Positions 35,593 through 44,295 are shown, counted from the stretch's first letter. The stretch: 64,000 nt of DNA from Streptomyces sp. 35G-GA-8 (GCF_023534745.1 NZ_JAMHJQ010000005.1:449889-513888); one strand, 5' to 3'. The notes: generated by a model not told the origin, from the letters alone. Numbers and translations: made by a program.

Positions 35593-35611
35593 TTAGCTTA
35601 GGCTTCCCTAA
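35593..35611. promoter_or_regulatory. Iron box (IdeR/DmdR1 type)
   Basis: TTAGCTTAGGCTTCCCTAA matches the actinobacterial consensus TTAGGTTAGSCTAACCTAA at about 16 of 19 positions. It lies in the 25-bp gap between the divergent siderophore-binding and permease genes, so a single site can repress both. Confidence 0.85.
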
Positions 35612-35617
35612 GTGCAG

Positions 35618-36721
35618 ATGAGTAGGTACGACAGTCATGCGATGGATCACATATCCGGAAGCGCGGGTTCCAAAGGGCCGCGATCCGTCGAACCGCCGGG
35701 CGGGCGCGCCCGGACCGGCGGGCGCCGCCGCGGAAAGCACCTCGCCGCCCTGGTGGTCTGTCTCGCCCTTGTCGTCCTGCTCGTACTGATCAGCCTGGGC
35801 GTCGGCGCGCGGGGCATCCCGCTGGGGACCGTGGGGCGGGTGCTGCTCCATGACGACGGAAGCCCGGAGGCCATCATCGTTTGGCAGTTGAGGATGCCCC
35901 GTACCGCCCTCGCGGTGGTCGTCGGTGCCGCGCTGGCGCTGGCCGGGGTCGTCATGCAGGCCATCACCCGTAACCCGCTCGCCGAGCCGGGCATCGTCGG
36001 CGTCAACGCGGGCGCCTCCTTCGCGGTCGTGGTCGCGATCGCCGCGTTCCATGTCACCGGCGTCTCCGGGTACATCTGGTTCGCCTTCGCCGGAGCGGTC
36101 CTGGCCGCGCTGATCGTCTATTCACTCACCTCGGGCGCCACCCGCGCGCACCACCACACCCGGCTCGTCCTGGCGGGAGCGGCGCTGTCCGCGAGCCTCG
36201 GGGCCGGTACGGGCATCATCACCATGTTCAACACCACGGCCTTCGACTCCTATCGCTTCTGGGTGGTGGGGGCGCTGGAGAACCGGGGTACGGAAGCGCT
36301 CACCGCCGCGGTCCCCTTCGTCCTGGTCGGGGCGCTCATCGCGGTGGCGCTCGGCCCGTCCCTGAACGCGCTCGCGCTGGGTGACGAGACCGGGGCGGCT
36401 CTCGGGCTCAGAGTCCCCTGGGTGCGCGCGGCCGGCTTCCTCTCGATCATGCTGCTCTGCGGCGCGTCGACCGCCGCCGCGGGGCCGATCGCGTTCGTCG
36501 GTCTGGTCGTTCCGCATGTGCTGCGGCTGGTCCTCGGCCCCGACCTGCGCCCGCTGCTGGCCTTCGCGCTGCCCGGCGGCGCCATTCTGCTGCTCGTCAG
36601 TGATATCGCCGGACGGGTGGTCGCGCCGCCGGGCGAGATCGAGGTCGGTATCGTCACGGCGTTCATCGGGGCGCCCGCGCTGCTCTGGCTCGTCGTCAGG
36701 CGCAAGGAGGTCGCGGCGTGA
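35618..36721 (+). CDS. Siderophore ABC transporter permease (FecCD family), first subunit
   Basis: About 367 residues with a 35-residue cytoplasmic lead and nine to ten membrane helices. FecCD signatures: RMPRTALAVVVGAALALAGVVMQAITRNPLAEPGIVGVNAGASF, ALGDETGAALGL and AAAGPIAFVGLVVPHVLRL. It forms the membrane channel with the next gene's product. Start uncertain: GTG 35612, ATG 35618 and ATG 35642 are all in frame, none with a clear ribosome binding site; the iron box abuts 35612, so a leaderless start is possible. Confidence 0.9.
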   Translation: MSRYDSHAMDHISGSAGSKGPRSVEPPGGRARTGGRRRGKHLAALVVCLALVVLLVLISLGVGARGIPLGTVGRVLLHDDGSPEAIIVWQLRMPRTALAVVVGAALALAGVVMQAITRNPLAEPGIVGVNAGASFAVVVAIAAFHVTGVSGYIWFAFAGAVLAALIVYSLTSGATRAHHHTRLVLAGAALSASLGAGTGIITMFNTTAFDSYRFWVVGALENRGTEALTAAVPFVLVGALIAVALGPSLNALALGDETGAALGLRVPWVRAAGFLSIMLLCGASTAAAGPIAFVGLVVPHVLRLVLGPDLRPLLAFALPGGAILLLVSDIAGRVVAPPGEIEVGIVTAFIGAPALLWLVVRRKEVAA

Positions 36722-37782
36722 GCACCCCGCACCGGACCGCCGCCCCGACACGCGTACTGCGGCTTCCCGGCGAACTCACCCTGCGCTACTCGGGCCGTAC
36801 CGCGGTCGTGATGACCGTCCTGCTGCTGGCCTGCGCCGCGGTGTGGGCGCTCAGCGTGTTCACCGGCACGTACCGGATCGACACGGGCCGGATCCTCGAC
36901 GTACTCACCGGTGGCGGATCGGGGACGGACCGGTTCATCATCGTCGGTCAGCGGCTGCCGCGCGTCTGTGCCGCGCTGCTCGTCGGAGCGGCCCTCGGGC
37001 TGTCCGGGGCGCTGTTCCAGAGCCTGTCGCGCAATCCGCTCGGCAGCCCGGACGTCATCGGGTTCACCACCGGCTCCACCAGCGGCGCGCTCGTCGTCAT
37101 CCTGGCCGGCGGTGGTACGGCCGGGGTCGGTGTCGGCGCGGGCTCGGTGCTCGGCGGGCTGGTGACCGCGGTGGTCGTGTACGCGTTCACCGCGTCGCGC
37201 GGTGTCTCGGGCAACCGGCTGGTGCTCGCCGGAATCGCCGTGGGCGCGATGCTGGCGTCGGTCAACGACTTCCTCATCACCCGCGCCGATCTGGAGTCCG
37301 CGGAGAGCGCCAAGGCCTGGACGTTCGGCAGCCTCAACGCTGTGTCCTGGCCGCAGGTGACGCCGCTGGCGCTGGCGCTGCCGGTACTCGCCGTCGCGAC
37401 CCTGGCCGTGGGCCGGCCGTTGCGGCTCATGGAGATGGGGGACGACACGGCCGGCGCGCTCGGGGTGAACATCGCGCGCGTCCGCGCGCTCGGCCTGCTG
37501 CTCGGTGTCGCCCTGGCGGGCGCGGCCATCGCCGTCGCGGGCCCGATCGGCTTCCTGGCGCTGGCGGCACCTCAACTGGCCCGCAGGATCACCCGGGCCC
37601 CGGGTGCCCCGATCGGTTCGGCCATGCTCATGGGCGCGCTGATCCTCGCCACCGCCGATCTGCTGGCCCAGCGTCTCCTGTCCCCCTTCCAGATCCCGGT
37701 GGGGCTGGTCACCGGGGCTCTCGGCGGTCTCTATCTGCTGTGGCTGCTGTCCAGGGAGAAGAGGAACGCCCGGGCGCGATGA
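36718..37782 (+). CDS. Siderophore ABC transporter permease (FecCD family), second subunit
   Basis: 354 residues; its GTG overlaps the stop of the first permease gene by 4 bp (GTGA), indicating translational coupling. Signatures: RLPRVCAALLVGAALGLSGALFQSLSRNPLGSPDVIGFTTGSTSG, MGDDTAGALGVN and AGPIGFLALAAPQLAR. The partner ATPase (FecE/FepC type) normally encoded next is missing; the following gene is an unrelated DUF6153 protein, so the importer must use an ATPase encoded elsewhere. Confidence 0.9.
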   Translation: MSTPHRTAAPTRVLRLPGELTLRYSGRTAVVMTVLLLACAAVWALSVFTGTYRIDTGRILDVLTGGGSGTDRFIIVGQRLPRVCAALLVGAALGLSGALFQSLSRNPLGSPDVIGFTTGSTSGALVVILAGGGTAGVGVGAGSVLGGLVTAVVVYAFTASRGVSGNRLVLAGIAVGAMLASVNDFLITRADLESAESAKAWTFGSLNAVSWPQVTPLALALPVLAVATLAVGRPLRLMEMGDDTAGALGVNIARVRALGLLLGVALAGAAIAVAGPIGFLALAAPQLARRITRAPGAPIGSAMLMGALILATADLLAQRLLSPFQIPVGLVTGALGGLYLLWLLSREKRNARAR

Positions 37783-37867
37783 GCCCGAGCAGGCCGGTGG
37801 CGAATGGTCCCTCGGGGGAAGAGGTCGCTCCCCGACGGCCGGGCCGCGTCATGGTGGGCGCCCACCA

Positions 37868-37884
37868 GTGTTTACGATAAACAC
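37868..37884. promoter_or_regulatory. Perfect palindrome touching the DUF6153 start codon
   Basis: GTGTTTA-CGA-TAAACAC, 17 bp, directly followed by ATG 37885. No ribosome binding site fits between, so the transcript may be leaderless and the palindrome would overlap the core promoter, an ideal repressor site. The regulator is not identified. Confidence 0.6.
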
Positions 37885-38352
37885 ATGAGGCGATGGTCAT
37901 CACGAGGCAGGACCCGGCCCGCGGGGCCGCGGATTCTCCTGCTGTCGCTGGTGACCGCGGTGCTGACCGGTCTGCTGGCGATGCACGGGCTGTCGTCCGT
38001 ACCCCCGCCGGAAGCGCACACCGCTTCCGCTCCGTCCTCGTCCGCTTCGGCCTCCGCCACGGGCCCGCGGTCGTCCTCCGTACCCGCGCCCTCGGCTCAT
38101 GCCATGGCCGCCGGCGCGGTGGACGGGGACTGCGCGCATCAGGGCGGCGGTGGCGGCGGGCATCTGGATCACGCGGATGCCACCTGCGCCGCCGCCGGTG
38201 TCGGTGCCGGTCCCGGGCTGCCGACCCCGCTCGCCTCCGCGCTGCCCGCCGGACCGCTCGACGTGCCCGCCGCGCTACGACAGGCTCCCGGGACGGCGAC
38301 CGGCGACCGGGCGCCTCCCTCATTGAGCGAACTCCAACTCCTGCGCATATAG
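37885..38352 (+). CDS. DUF6153-like secreted or membrane-anchored His-containing protein
   Basis: 155 residues: one N-terminal hydrophobic helix (ILLLSLVTAVLTGLLAMHGLSSV), an Ala/Ser/Pro-rich stretch, and a short His/Gly/Cys segment (DCAHQGGGGGGHLDHADATCAAA) that could bind a transition metal. Proteins of this type are commonly encoded just before a DUF305 protein in streptomycetes, as here. Role not established; copper handling is inference from the partner and the His-rich segment. Confidence 0.7.
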   Translation: MRRWSSRGRTRPAGPRILLLSLVTAVLTGLLAMHGLSSVPPPEAHTASAPSSSASASATGPRSSSVPAPSAHAMAAGAVDGDCAHQGGGGGGHLDHADATCAAAGVGAGPGLPTPLASALPAGPLDVPAALRQAPGTATGDRAPPSLSELQLLRI

Positions 38353-38471
38353 GCGCCGCTCCGGCGGCCGTTCCCCGCTGCCGAGCCGATCGCGTCGATC
38401 GGTTCGCGGGGCAGACGGCCGCGTTCGGTATGGCCCTTTTCTCCCCCACCACGCACAGGAGTCGTTCCACC

Positions 38472-39092
38472 ATGACCTCGTACCGTCACGCGGCCCGCGC
38501 GGCCGCCGTCACCGCGGCCGTGTCCGCCGCCGCGCTCACTCTCGCCGCCTGCGGCACCGACAGCGGAAGTACGTCCGCCACCGCTTCGACGTCCGCGTCC
38601 GCCTCGGCCCCGGGTTCGGCCGCGGGCTCGCTGTACAACGCCGCGGACGTGGCCTTCGCGCAGGGCATGATCCCGCATCACCGGCAGGCGGTGGAGATGG
38701 CCGACCTCGCCGCCACCCGGGCCTCCTCGGCGGAGGTGAAGAAGCTCGCCGCCGAGATCAAGAAGGCCCAGGACCCGGAGATCAAGACCCTGTCCGGCTG
38801 GCTCACGTCCTGGGACGCACAGGTGCCCACGCAGGGCAGCATGGATCACTCGGGGCACTCGATGCCCGGGATGATGGCCGACAGCGACATGTCCACGCTG
38901 GAGAAGGCCACGGGCCCGGCGTTCGACACCGCGTTCCTGAACCTGATGGTCAAGCACCACGAGGGCGCGGTCGAGATGGCCAGGACCGAGAAGTCGGCAG
39001 GGGCCGACAAACGCGCCAAGGACATGGCCGACGCCATCATCACGTCCCAGAGCGCCGAGATCACCCGGATGAACAAGCTGCTCGACAACTAG
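38472..39092 (+). CDS. DUF305 family lipoprotein
   Basis: 206 residues. Lipobox LAACG (Cys23), Ser/Ala tether, then DUF305 (ferritin-like helical): NAADVAFAQGMIPHHRQAVEMADLA, a His/Met-rich loop (MDHSGHSMPGMMADSDM) and FDTAFLNLMVKHHEGAVEMAR. The paired HH motifs and Met-rich loop suggest binding of copper or another soft metal outside the membrane; the physiological role of the family is unsettled. An in-frame extension upstream is not coding. Probably an operon with the DUF6153 gene, 119 bp upstream. Confidence 0.88.
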   Translation: MTSYRHAARAAAVTAAVSAAALTLAACGTDSGSTSATASTSASASAPGSAAGSLYNAADVAFAQGMIPHHRQAVEMADLAATRASSAEVKKLAAEIKKAQDPEIKTLSGWLTSWDAQVPTQGSMDHSGHSMPGMMADSDMSTLEKATGPAFDTAFLNLMVKHHEGAVEMARTEKSAGADKRAKDMADAIITSQSAEITRMNKLLDN

Positions 39093-39113
39093 CCAGGTCG
39101 TGTCCCGTCGGTC

Positions 39114-39138
39114 GGGGGCCGCGCCGCGCGCGGTCCCC
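39114..39138. terminator. Bidirectional hairpin DUF305 gene / GNAT gene
   Basis: GGGGGCCGCGC pairs with GCGCGGTCCCC (one G-U) around a 3-base loop, between convergent gene ends. Confidence 0.65.
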
Positions 39139-39154
39139 GGTCGGTCGGGCGACG

Positions 39155-39727
39155 CTACGAGAGCGGCACTCCGCCACTCCCCGTACGGTCCGCGGCGGCC
39201 GGAACGGAGAGCAGCAGTTCGGGCCGGTCCCACATCACGGCCGGCGGGTTCGCCGCCACCGTGCCGGTCCGGCGGGCGCCCACGCTGCGGTAGAAACCCT
39301 CGGCGGGCGGATGGGAGACGACACGGACGGCGTCGAGTCCGGCGCCGCGCGCCTCGTCCGTCATGTGTTCGACGAGCCGTCGCCCGATACCGAGCCCTTG
39401 GGCGGCGTCCGCGACGAACATCAGATCCAGCTCGGGCGGATCGAGAACAAGTGCGTAGAAGCCGAGCAGCCGCTCGCCCGTGCGTACGGCTTCCGCGGCG
39501 CCGCGCGCCTCTCCCCCTTCGGTCGCCACGGCCAGGAAGACCCGGTGGGTCTCGATGTAGTCGGGGCCGACCCGGTACCCCGCGACCATCGGGGCGTACG
39601 GGCCCTCGTAGGCGCGGGAGACCCGGACGAGCCGGGTGAGCCGCCGGGCGTCCCGCGCGCTCGCCCGTCTGATCGAGACCGTCGTTCCGGCCGCACCTTC
39701 ACCCACACGCGTAACTCGCGACACCAT
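39155..39727 (-). CDS. GNAT-family N-acetyltransferase
   Basis: 190 residues from ATG 39727 (MVSRVTRVGEG). TVSIRRASARDARRLTRLV starts the fold; LDLMFVADAAQGLGIGRRLVEHMTDEARGAGLDAVRVVSHPPAEGFYRSVGA contains motifs A and B. Acceptor unknown. It converges on the DUF305 gene and is divergent from the amidase gene. Confidence 0.87.
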   Translation of the reverse strand: MVSRVTRVGEGAAGTTVSIRRASARDARRLTRLVRVSRAYEGPYAPMVAGYRVGPDYIETHRVFLAVATEGGEARGAAEAVRTGERLLGFYALVLDPPELDLMFVADAAQGLGIGRRLVEHMTDEARGAGLDAVRVVSHPPAEGFYRSVGARRTGTVAANPPAVMWDRPELLLSVPAAADRTGSGGVPLS

Positions 39728-39976
39728 GGGGTGAGTATTACACCCTCGTAACTCCCGGCATGGGGCGCCCTTGCGCGGATCCGGACGGCCGACAGGATGG
39801 GGACCGGGACCGGCCCACCGAACCGGCCCTGGAGTGCGTCGCGTATGCCAGAGGTCCAGACCGAGACCCGGTTTCTTTCTTTGCCCGGCGATTATTGGCA
39901 TGGTCATGCAGAAGGTTCAGCATGGAATCGCACTACGCGCGTCACCCCTTCCAGGCAATGGATTTCGGGAGACCCC

Positions 39977-40630
39977 ATGGAACCCCACGCCCCCACACCG
40001 TCCCGCCGCGCCTTACTCCGCTCCGGTGCCGGTCTCGGCGCCGCCGCGCTGGGACTCGCCACGATCTCCGCCTCCACGGCCCGCGCCGCCGACGACCGCC
40101 GTACTCCCGGTGAACGCGGCGCCCCCGACAGCGGACCGCGTGCGTCCGCCGGCTATCCGCCCACCCACTGGATCCCGGCCAGCACCTCCAACTACACGGT
40201 GTCCAGCCGTCCGACGACGTATCAGGTCGACTTCGTCGTCATCCATGTGACGCAGGAGACCTTCCCCGACGCGATGAAGATCTTCCAGAACCCGGCCAAG
40301 AAGGTCTCCGCGCACTACATGGTCGCCTCGGCGGACGGGTATATCGGGCAGTTCGTACGCGAGAAGGACGTCGCCTGGCACGCGGGGAACTGGAACTACA
40401 ACACCCGCAGCATCGGCATCGAGCACGAGGGCTGGGTGGACAGGCCCGAGTACTTCACGGACGCGATGTACGCGTCGTCCGCGGCGCTGACCGCAGCCAT
40501 CTGCGGCACATACGGCATCCCCAGGACACGCGAACACATCATCGCGCACAGCGAGGTCCCCGGCGCCACGCACACCGACCCGGGCCGGCTCTGGGACTGG
40601 GACCGGTACATCGCACTGGTCAACAGCTGA
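39977..40630 (+). CDS. Tat-exported N-acetylmuramoyl-L-alanine amidase (Amidase_2)
   Basis: 217 residues. Twin-arginine signal SRRALLRSGAGLGAAALGLATIS, cleavage after AARA-like residues near 37. The T7-lysozyme/PGRP-type fold shows VVIHVTQETF (Zn-binding His), AHYMVASADGYIGQFVREKDVAWHAGNWNYNTRSIGIEHEG and HTDPGRLWDWDRY (second Zn-binding His). It cleaves the amide bond between muramic acid and L-Ala in peptidoglycan, outside the membrane. ATG 39977. Confidence 0.92.
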   Translation: MEPHAPTPSRRALLRSGAGLGAAALGLATISASTARAADDRRTPGERGAPDSGPRASAGYPPTHWIPASTSNYTVSSRPTTYQVDFVVIHVTQETFPDAMKIFQNPAKKVSAHYMVASADGYIGQFVREKDVAWHAGNWNYNTRSIGIEHEGWVDRPEYFTDAMYASSAALTAAICGTYGIPRTREHIIAHSEVPGATHTDPGRLWDWDRYIALVNS

Positions 40631-40823
40631 CCGGTCGGTCGGGTCCACCACGGGCCGGTCGGGCGTTCCACCACGGGCGCGGTCGGCGGTCGTTGCCGGC
40701 CGCGCCATCGAACACAGCGGGCACGCCGCCCCGTTCGGGTGAGGATTCCCCTCCGGCCTGGCGATCGTCCCGCCCCGCGTGCCATAAGGAGGAGGCAACA
40801 TCCCACCGGGGAAAGGGAATACC

Positions 40824-41240
40824 GTGAACAGACCGCGCACCTGGCGCCGCGTCGCCTCGGGTCTCGCCGCGCTCGTCATCGTCGGCTCCGGACCGCTGGC
40901 CGCCACTCCCGCCGGCGCCGCCGACATCACCGACTCCCCCGCCGCCGCCTCCTTCGCGGCGGGCGATCCCCTGCCCACGCGATCGGCATGGATGCCCGTG
41001 GGAGAGCCCCGGGGCAAGGTCGTCTCGCGGATCACCCTGAGCATCCGTGAGGAGCCGACCTCGCACTCCGCCTATCTGGGCGGCCTGCGGCCCGGTACGG
41101 TCATCCCCCTCTTCTGCAAGGTCAGGGGCGAGAACGTGGACGGCAACAACCTGTGGTACCTGCTCGGGGACGCACGACCGGGCTATGTCGCGGCCCGTTA
41201 CGTCGAGAACCAGTCACCGGTGCCGTACTGCCGGCGGTGA
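40824..41240 (+). CDS. Secreted SH3-like domain protein
   Basis: 138 residues, GTG start. A Sec signal (ASGLAALVIVGSGPLAATPAGAA) leads to a bacterial SH3-type domain (GKVVSRITLSIREEPTSHSAYLGGLRPGTVIPLFCKVRGENVDGNNLWYLL, GYVAARYVEN) with two cysteines that may form a disulfide. Such domains usually bind cell-wall peptides. A hairpin terminator follows. Confidence 0.83.
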   Translation: MNRPRTWRRVASGLAALVIVGSGPLAATPAGAADITDSPAAASFAAGDPLPTRSAWMPVGEPRGKVVSRITLSIREEPTSHSAYLGGLRPGTVIPLFCKVRGENVDGNNLWYLLGDARPGYVAARYVENQSPVPYCRR

Positions 41241-41263
41241 CTTCGCCGAGGGGGACCGAGAAC

Positions 41264-41306
41264 GGCCGGGTGGCGACGGACGTGAGCCCGCCGCCGCCAC
41301 CCGGCC
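41264..41306 (+). terminator. Terminator of the SH3 protein gene
   Basis: GGCCGGGTGGCG and CGCCACCCGGCC, a perfect 12-bp stem with a 19-base loop, 24 bp after the stop codon and immediately left of the MITE-like element. Confidence 0.7.
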
Positions 41307-41313
41307 CACCGAC

Positions 41314-41494
41314 CTAGGGCGTGTATCGAAAGTCCCGCCTGGCTCGCGGCGTCCGGTACGCACGCTCGCTGCGTTGTCGGAGTCGTCCAAGTAGCTCCGC
41401 TACGAGGACGATCCTCCGCCTTGCGATCGCACGCACCGGACGTCGCGAGCCCCGCCCTGCGGGCGGACGGCGCTACTTTCGATACACGCCCTAG
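41314..41494. mobile_element. MITE-like element A (181 bp)
   Basis: CTAGGGCGTGTATCGAAAGT on the left is matched by its exact complement on the right. CTAG at both ends may be the duplicated 4-bp target. The interior is itself nearly palindromic (GGCTCGCGGCGTCCGGT against ACCGGACGTCGCGAGCC) with a central hairpin CGTCCAAGTAGCTCCGCTACGAGGACG at 41384-41410 (broken into two arms GTAGC/GCTAC). There is no ORF for a transposase. The target includes the TAG stop codon of the phosphoesterase gene, which is preserved. Its core is shared with element B in nuoL, but the terminal repeats differ. Confidence 0.85.
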
Positions 41495-43386
41495 GCGAAC
41501 GGTGTCAGGAAGTCCTTCGGCGCGAGTGCCCGGCTCACGATCCGGGTGTCACCGATCCAGCCGTAGAAGCCCTGGCCGAACCGCTCGTCGAACTGGGTGG
41601 CGCCCAGCACGAAGGGCTTGCCCAGCGTGGCGATACCGGTCGACTTCTGGGCCGGGTTGCGCGCGATCTTCGAGCCGTCCACGTACATCACCGTACGACG
41701 GCCGTCGTTGACGAGGGCGATATGCATCCAGCGGCCCACCGGGACGGCGTGGCTCCAGGAGGTGGGGTCGGCGTCCTGGCGCTGCGGATAGACCACGAAC
41801 TGGAGGAATCGCTCCGGGGAGAGATTGAGGCTGCAGGTGGGCTCGTCGGGCGACCAGCCGGTCGTCTTGCCCGCGTCGCCGTTGCGCCCCTCCCAGCTGA
41901 GGATCCCCATCCAGGCGTGATCGCCGTCGAAGGGCTCCGGCAGCTTGATGAAGGTCTCGATGGTGTAACCCGAGGTGAAGGTGGCGCTGTTGAGCGGGGC
42001 GCCCGCCGCGGTGGTGAGGACCGCGCCGCGGTCCGGCGCCTTCCCTCCGTCGAAGCGCAGGCTCGCGTGGGCCGGCTGGCCGAGGTGGTGCTCGGTGGAC
42101 CAGGTCAGCGCGTCGTCGCCGCTCGTGTGCAGCCGACGCACCGTCAGATCGTTGCCGTTGCCGGTCAGGTCACGGGCGACCCTGCCGTCCGTCACCGGCT
42201 TGCCGGCCCGGCCGCCGTCCGGCAGTCCGGAGGAGTCGAACCGCCAGTACGCGACCGTTCCGCGCGGCATCACGGCGGAGGCGGGCCGCGGGGCGGGCGG
42301 TACGACCGGCGCGAAGCCGGCGAACCGTTCGGTGAAGTCGATGTCCAGGCTGAACCGGTCGACCGGGCCGGTCAGTTCGATGGTCTCGGCCTCCAGCGGC
42401 GTCCGCTTCTCCGGGTCGCGGGAGAGGAACCACGGTGAGAACGTCTCGACATCGATGACCCCGCGGGCCAGATCGAAGCCGTACAGCCGGATCATCCCGG
42501 CACCGCCGTAGTAGCGGTCCTGGTAGTTGGTGATCTGGACGTGTACGTCATGACCGGCGTCGTTGGTCAGTACGGTGCGGCCCGGCGGCCAGTAGTGACC
42601 GCCCAGGGCCAGGAAGATCTGGTCGTTGCCGCGGACGATGCCGTCCCACAGCCGCTTGCCGTTGTCGGAGAGCTGGGCCGCGCCGTCGTCGTCCGACCAC
42701 GCGAGGTCGTGGGTGGTCAGCACGGTCGGCAGCGAGGCGTGCTTGTCGAGCACGCCCTGCGCCCAGCGCAGTCCCGCGTCCGACACCCGCCAGTCCAGGG
42801 CGAGGACCAGCCACTCGCGGCCCGCCGCGCGCACCACGTGGTAGCTGTTGTAACCGTCGGGCGAGGCACCGCCGAAGGTCGGCATGGAGGCGTAGCGCTT
42901 CGGCCCGAAGGCCTTGAGATACGCGCTGTCACCACGCTGGTCGTCCATCGACCCGTTGATGTCGTGATTGCCCGCGAGGACGCTGTAGGGCACCTTGCCG
43001 TGCAGGGTACGGAAGGTGTCGGCGGCGAGTTCGATCTCCTCCTCGGTGCCGTGCTCCGTGACATCACCGAGGTGCGTCATGAACGCGATGTTCGATTCGC
43101 CCCGCTCGGAGACGAGGTAGCGGAACGTCTCGCGCAGCGGCGCCGGGTCGGAACTGTCGGCGTCGAAGAGGTACTGGGTGTCCGGAAGGACGGCCAGCGC
43201 GAACCGGGGGCCCTCGGCGTCGAACCGGCCTCCGCCGCCCCCTGCCGTGGCCGCCGCCGTCGCTGTGGCGGCCCGCGCCGGTACGGTGTCGAGCGCCGTC
43301 GCCGCGGCGCCCGCCGCCGGTACGACCAGCGCGGCCTGCAGGAGCGCCCGTCTGTCCAGGTTCTTCTTGCTGTCTGCCGTACTCAT
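41491..43386 (-). CDS. Tat-exported calcineurin-like phosphoesterase with LamG domain
   Basis: 631 residues. A Tat-type signal (NLDRRALLQAALVVPAAGAAATALD) precedes a metallophosphoesterase domain (about 50-310) with the di-metal ligand motifs LAVLPDTQY, HLGDVTEHG, AGNHDING, THDLAW and LGGHYW. A C-terminal concanavalin-like LamG domain (about 385-625; GTVAYWRFDSSGLPDG, YTIETFIKLP, ALVNDGRRTVMYVDGSKI) probably targets it to a carbohydrate or surface. Substrate unknown. The TAG stop lies in the CTAG end of element A. Confidence 0.9.
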   Translation of the reverse strand: MSTADSKKNLDRRALLQAALVVPAAGAAATALDTVPARAATATAAATAGGGGGRFDAEGPRFALAVLPDTQYLFDADSSDPAPLRETFRYLVSERGESNIAFMTHLGDVTEHGTEEEIELAADTFRTLHGKVPYSVLAGNHDINGSMDDQRGDSAYLKAFGPKRYASMPTFGGASPDGYNSYHVVRAAGREWLVLALDWRVSDAGLRWAQGVLDKHASLPTVLTTHDLAWSDDDGAAQLSDNGKRLWDGIVRGNDQIFLALGGHYWPPGRTVLTNDAGHDVHVQITNYQDRYYGGAGMIRLYGFDLARGVIDVETFSPWFLSRDPEKRTPLEAETIELTGPVDRFSLDIDFTERFAGFAPVVPPAPRPASAVMPRGTVAYWRFDSSGLPDGGRAGKPVTDGRVARDLTGNGNDLTVRRLHTSGDDALTWSTEHHLGQPAHASLRFDGGKAPDRGAVLTTAAGAPLNSATFTSGYTIETFIKLPEPFDGDHAWMGILSWEGRNGDAGKTTGWSPDEPTCSLNLSPERFLQFVVYPQRQDADPTSWSHAVPVGRWMHIALVNDGRRTVMYVDGSKIARNPAQKSTGIATLGKPFVLGATQFDERFGQGFYGWIGDTRIVSRALAPKDFLTPFA

Positions 43387-43682
43387 GCGTACTCCATGAA
43401 CTGGATGTCCGTGTCCGCTGCACTGTGCTGATCGGCCGTGTCCGCACGATGGCAGGGAGCTGAACGGTGGCCGCCCTTCGTCGCACGAATCGGACCGTTG
43501 GGCGCGAAGGAGCCCACACAGCGCGAAAGTGGCATCGGAAAGAAGTCCTGACCTGTCGGTCCGTCGGGTCCGCCGGGTCCCCCGGGTTCGGCACCGACGC
43601 CGCTGACGCCGCCGGAGTGATGCACGATGATCTTCGCAACGGCCACGCGACAGCGCGTGCGCCCGAGTGGAGGGGATTCCTG

Positions 43683-44174
43683 ATGCGCCGTCACGGAACT
43701 GTCCTGGATGACCTCGATCGCAAGATCCTCACCGCGCTGATCGCCGACGCCAGGGCGAGTTTCAAGGAAATCGGTCTGGCCATCGGGCTGTCGGCGCCCG
43801 CGGTGAAGCGCCGGGTGGACCGGCTGCGGGAGGACGAGATCATCACCGGTTTCACCACGGTGGTCACTCCGTCGGCGCTGGGCTGGCACACCGAGGCGTA
43901 TGTGGAGGTGTTCTGCGAGGGGGCCGCGCCGCCGAAGCGGCTGGCGGAGGTCGTCAGGAACCACCCCGAGGTCCAGTCGGCCGTCACCGTGACCGGGCGC
44001 GCCGACGCGATCCTCCATATCAGGGCGCTCGACGTCGAGCACTTCGAGGATGTCCTCGAACGGATCCGCGCGGAGTCGTTCGTGAAGGAGACGCACAGCT
44101 TCGTGGTGCTGTCGCATCTGCTGCCGAGCAGTCCCGAGGCGGGGTCCGGTCGCTTCTCACGGATTAACGAGTAG
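43683..44174 (+). CDS. Lrp/AsnC-family transcriptional regulator
   Basis: 163 residues from ATG 43683, which has GGAGGGG 7 bases upstream. HTH at 5-60 (LDDLDRKILTALIADARASFKEIGLAIGLSAPAVKRRVDRL), then the RAM effector domain (HTEAYVEVFCEGAAPPKRLAEVVRNHPEVQSAVTVTGRADAILHI). It lies directly upstream of a DDAH-type gene on the same strand and probably controls arginine/ornithine metabolism (inference). Confidence 0.88.
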   Translation: MRRHGTVLDDLDRKILTALIADARASFKEIGLAIGLSAPAVKRRVDRLREDEIITGFTTVVTPSALGWHTEAYVEVFCEGAAPPKRLAEVVRNHPEVQSAVTVTGRADAILHIRALDVEHFEDVLERIRAESFVKETHSFVVLSHLLPSSPEAGSGRFSRINE

Positions 44175-44295
44175 CCGCTCTCCCGCCCTCACACGCAACA
44201 GAGTTGCGGTCCCACGCAACATTCCTCTCTTGTTCGCGGCTCCCGGGCCTCCTTATTCTGGTGCCCCTCTCCCCGGTTCTACGAAAGGGCCGTTC

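Noticed and set aside
37893-38471. N-terminal extension of the DUF305 gene across the DUF6153 gene
   Set aside because: The extension is out of frame with the DUF6153 gene, and a normal lipoprotein signal starts at 38472.
41314-41494. Transcription terminator only
   Set aside because: A related copy elsewhere, CTAG-flanked perfect end repeats and a structured core make a mobile element the better explanation, although it could still stop transcription.
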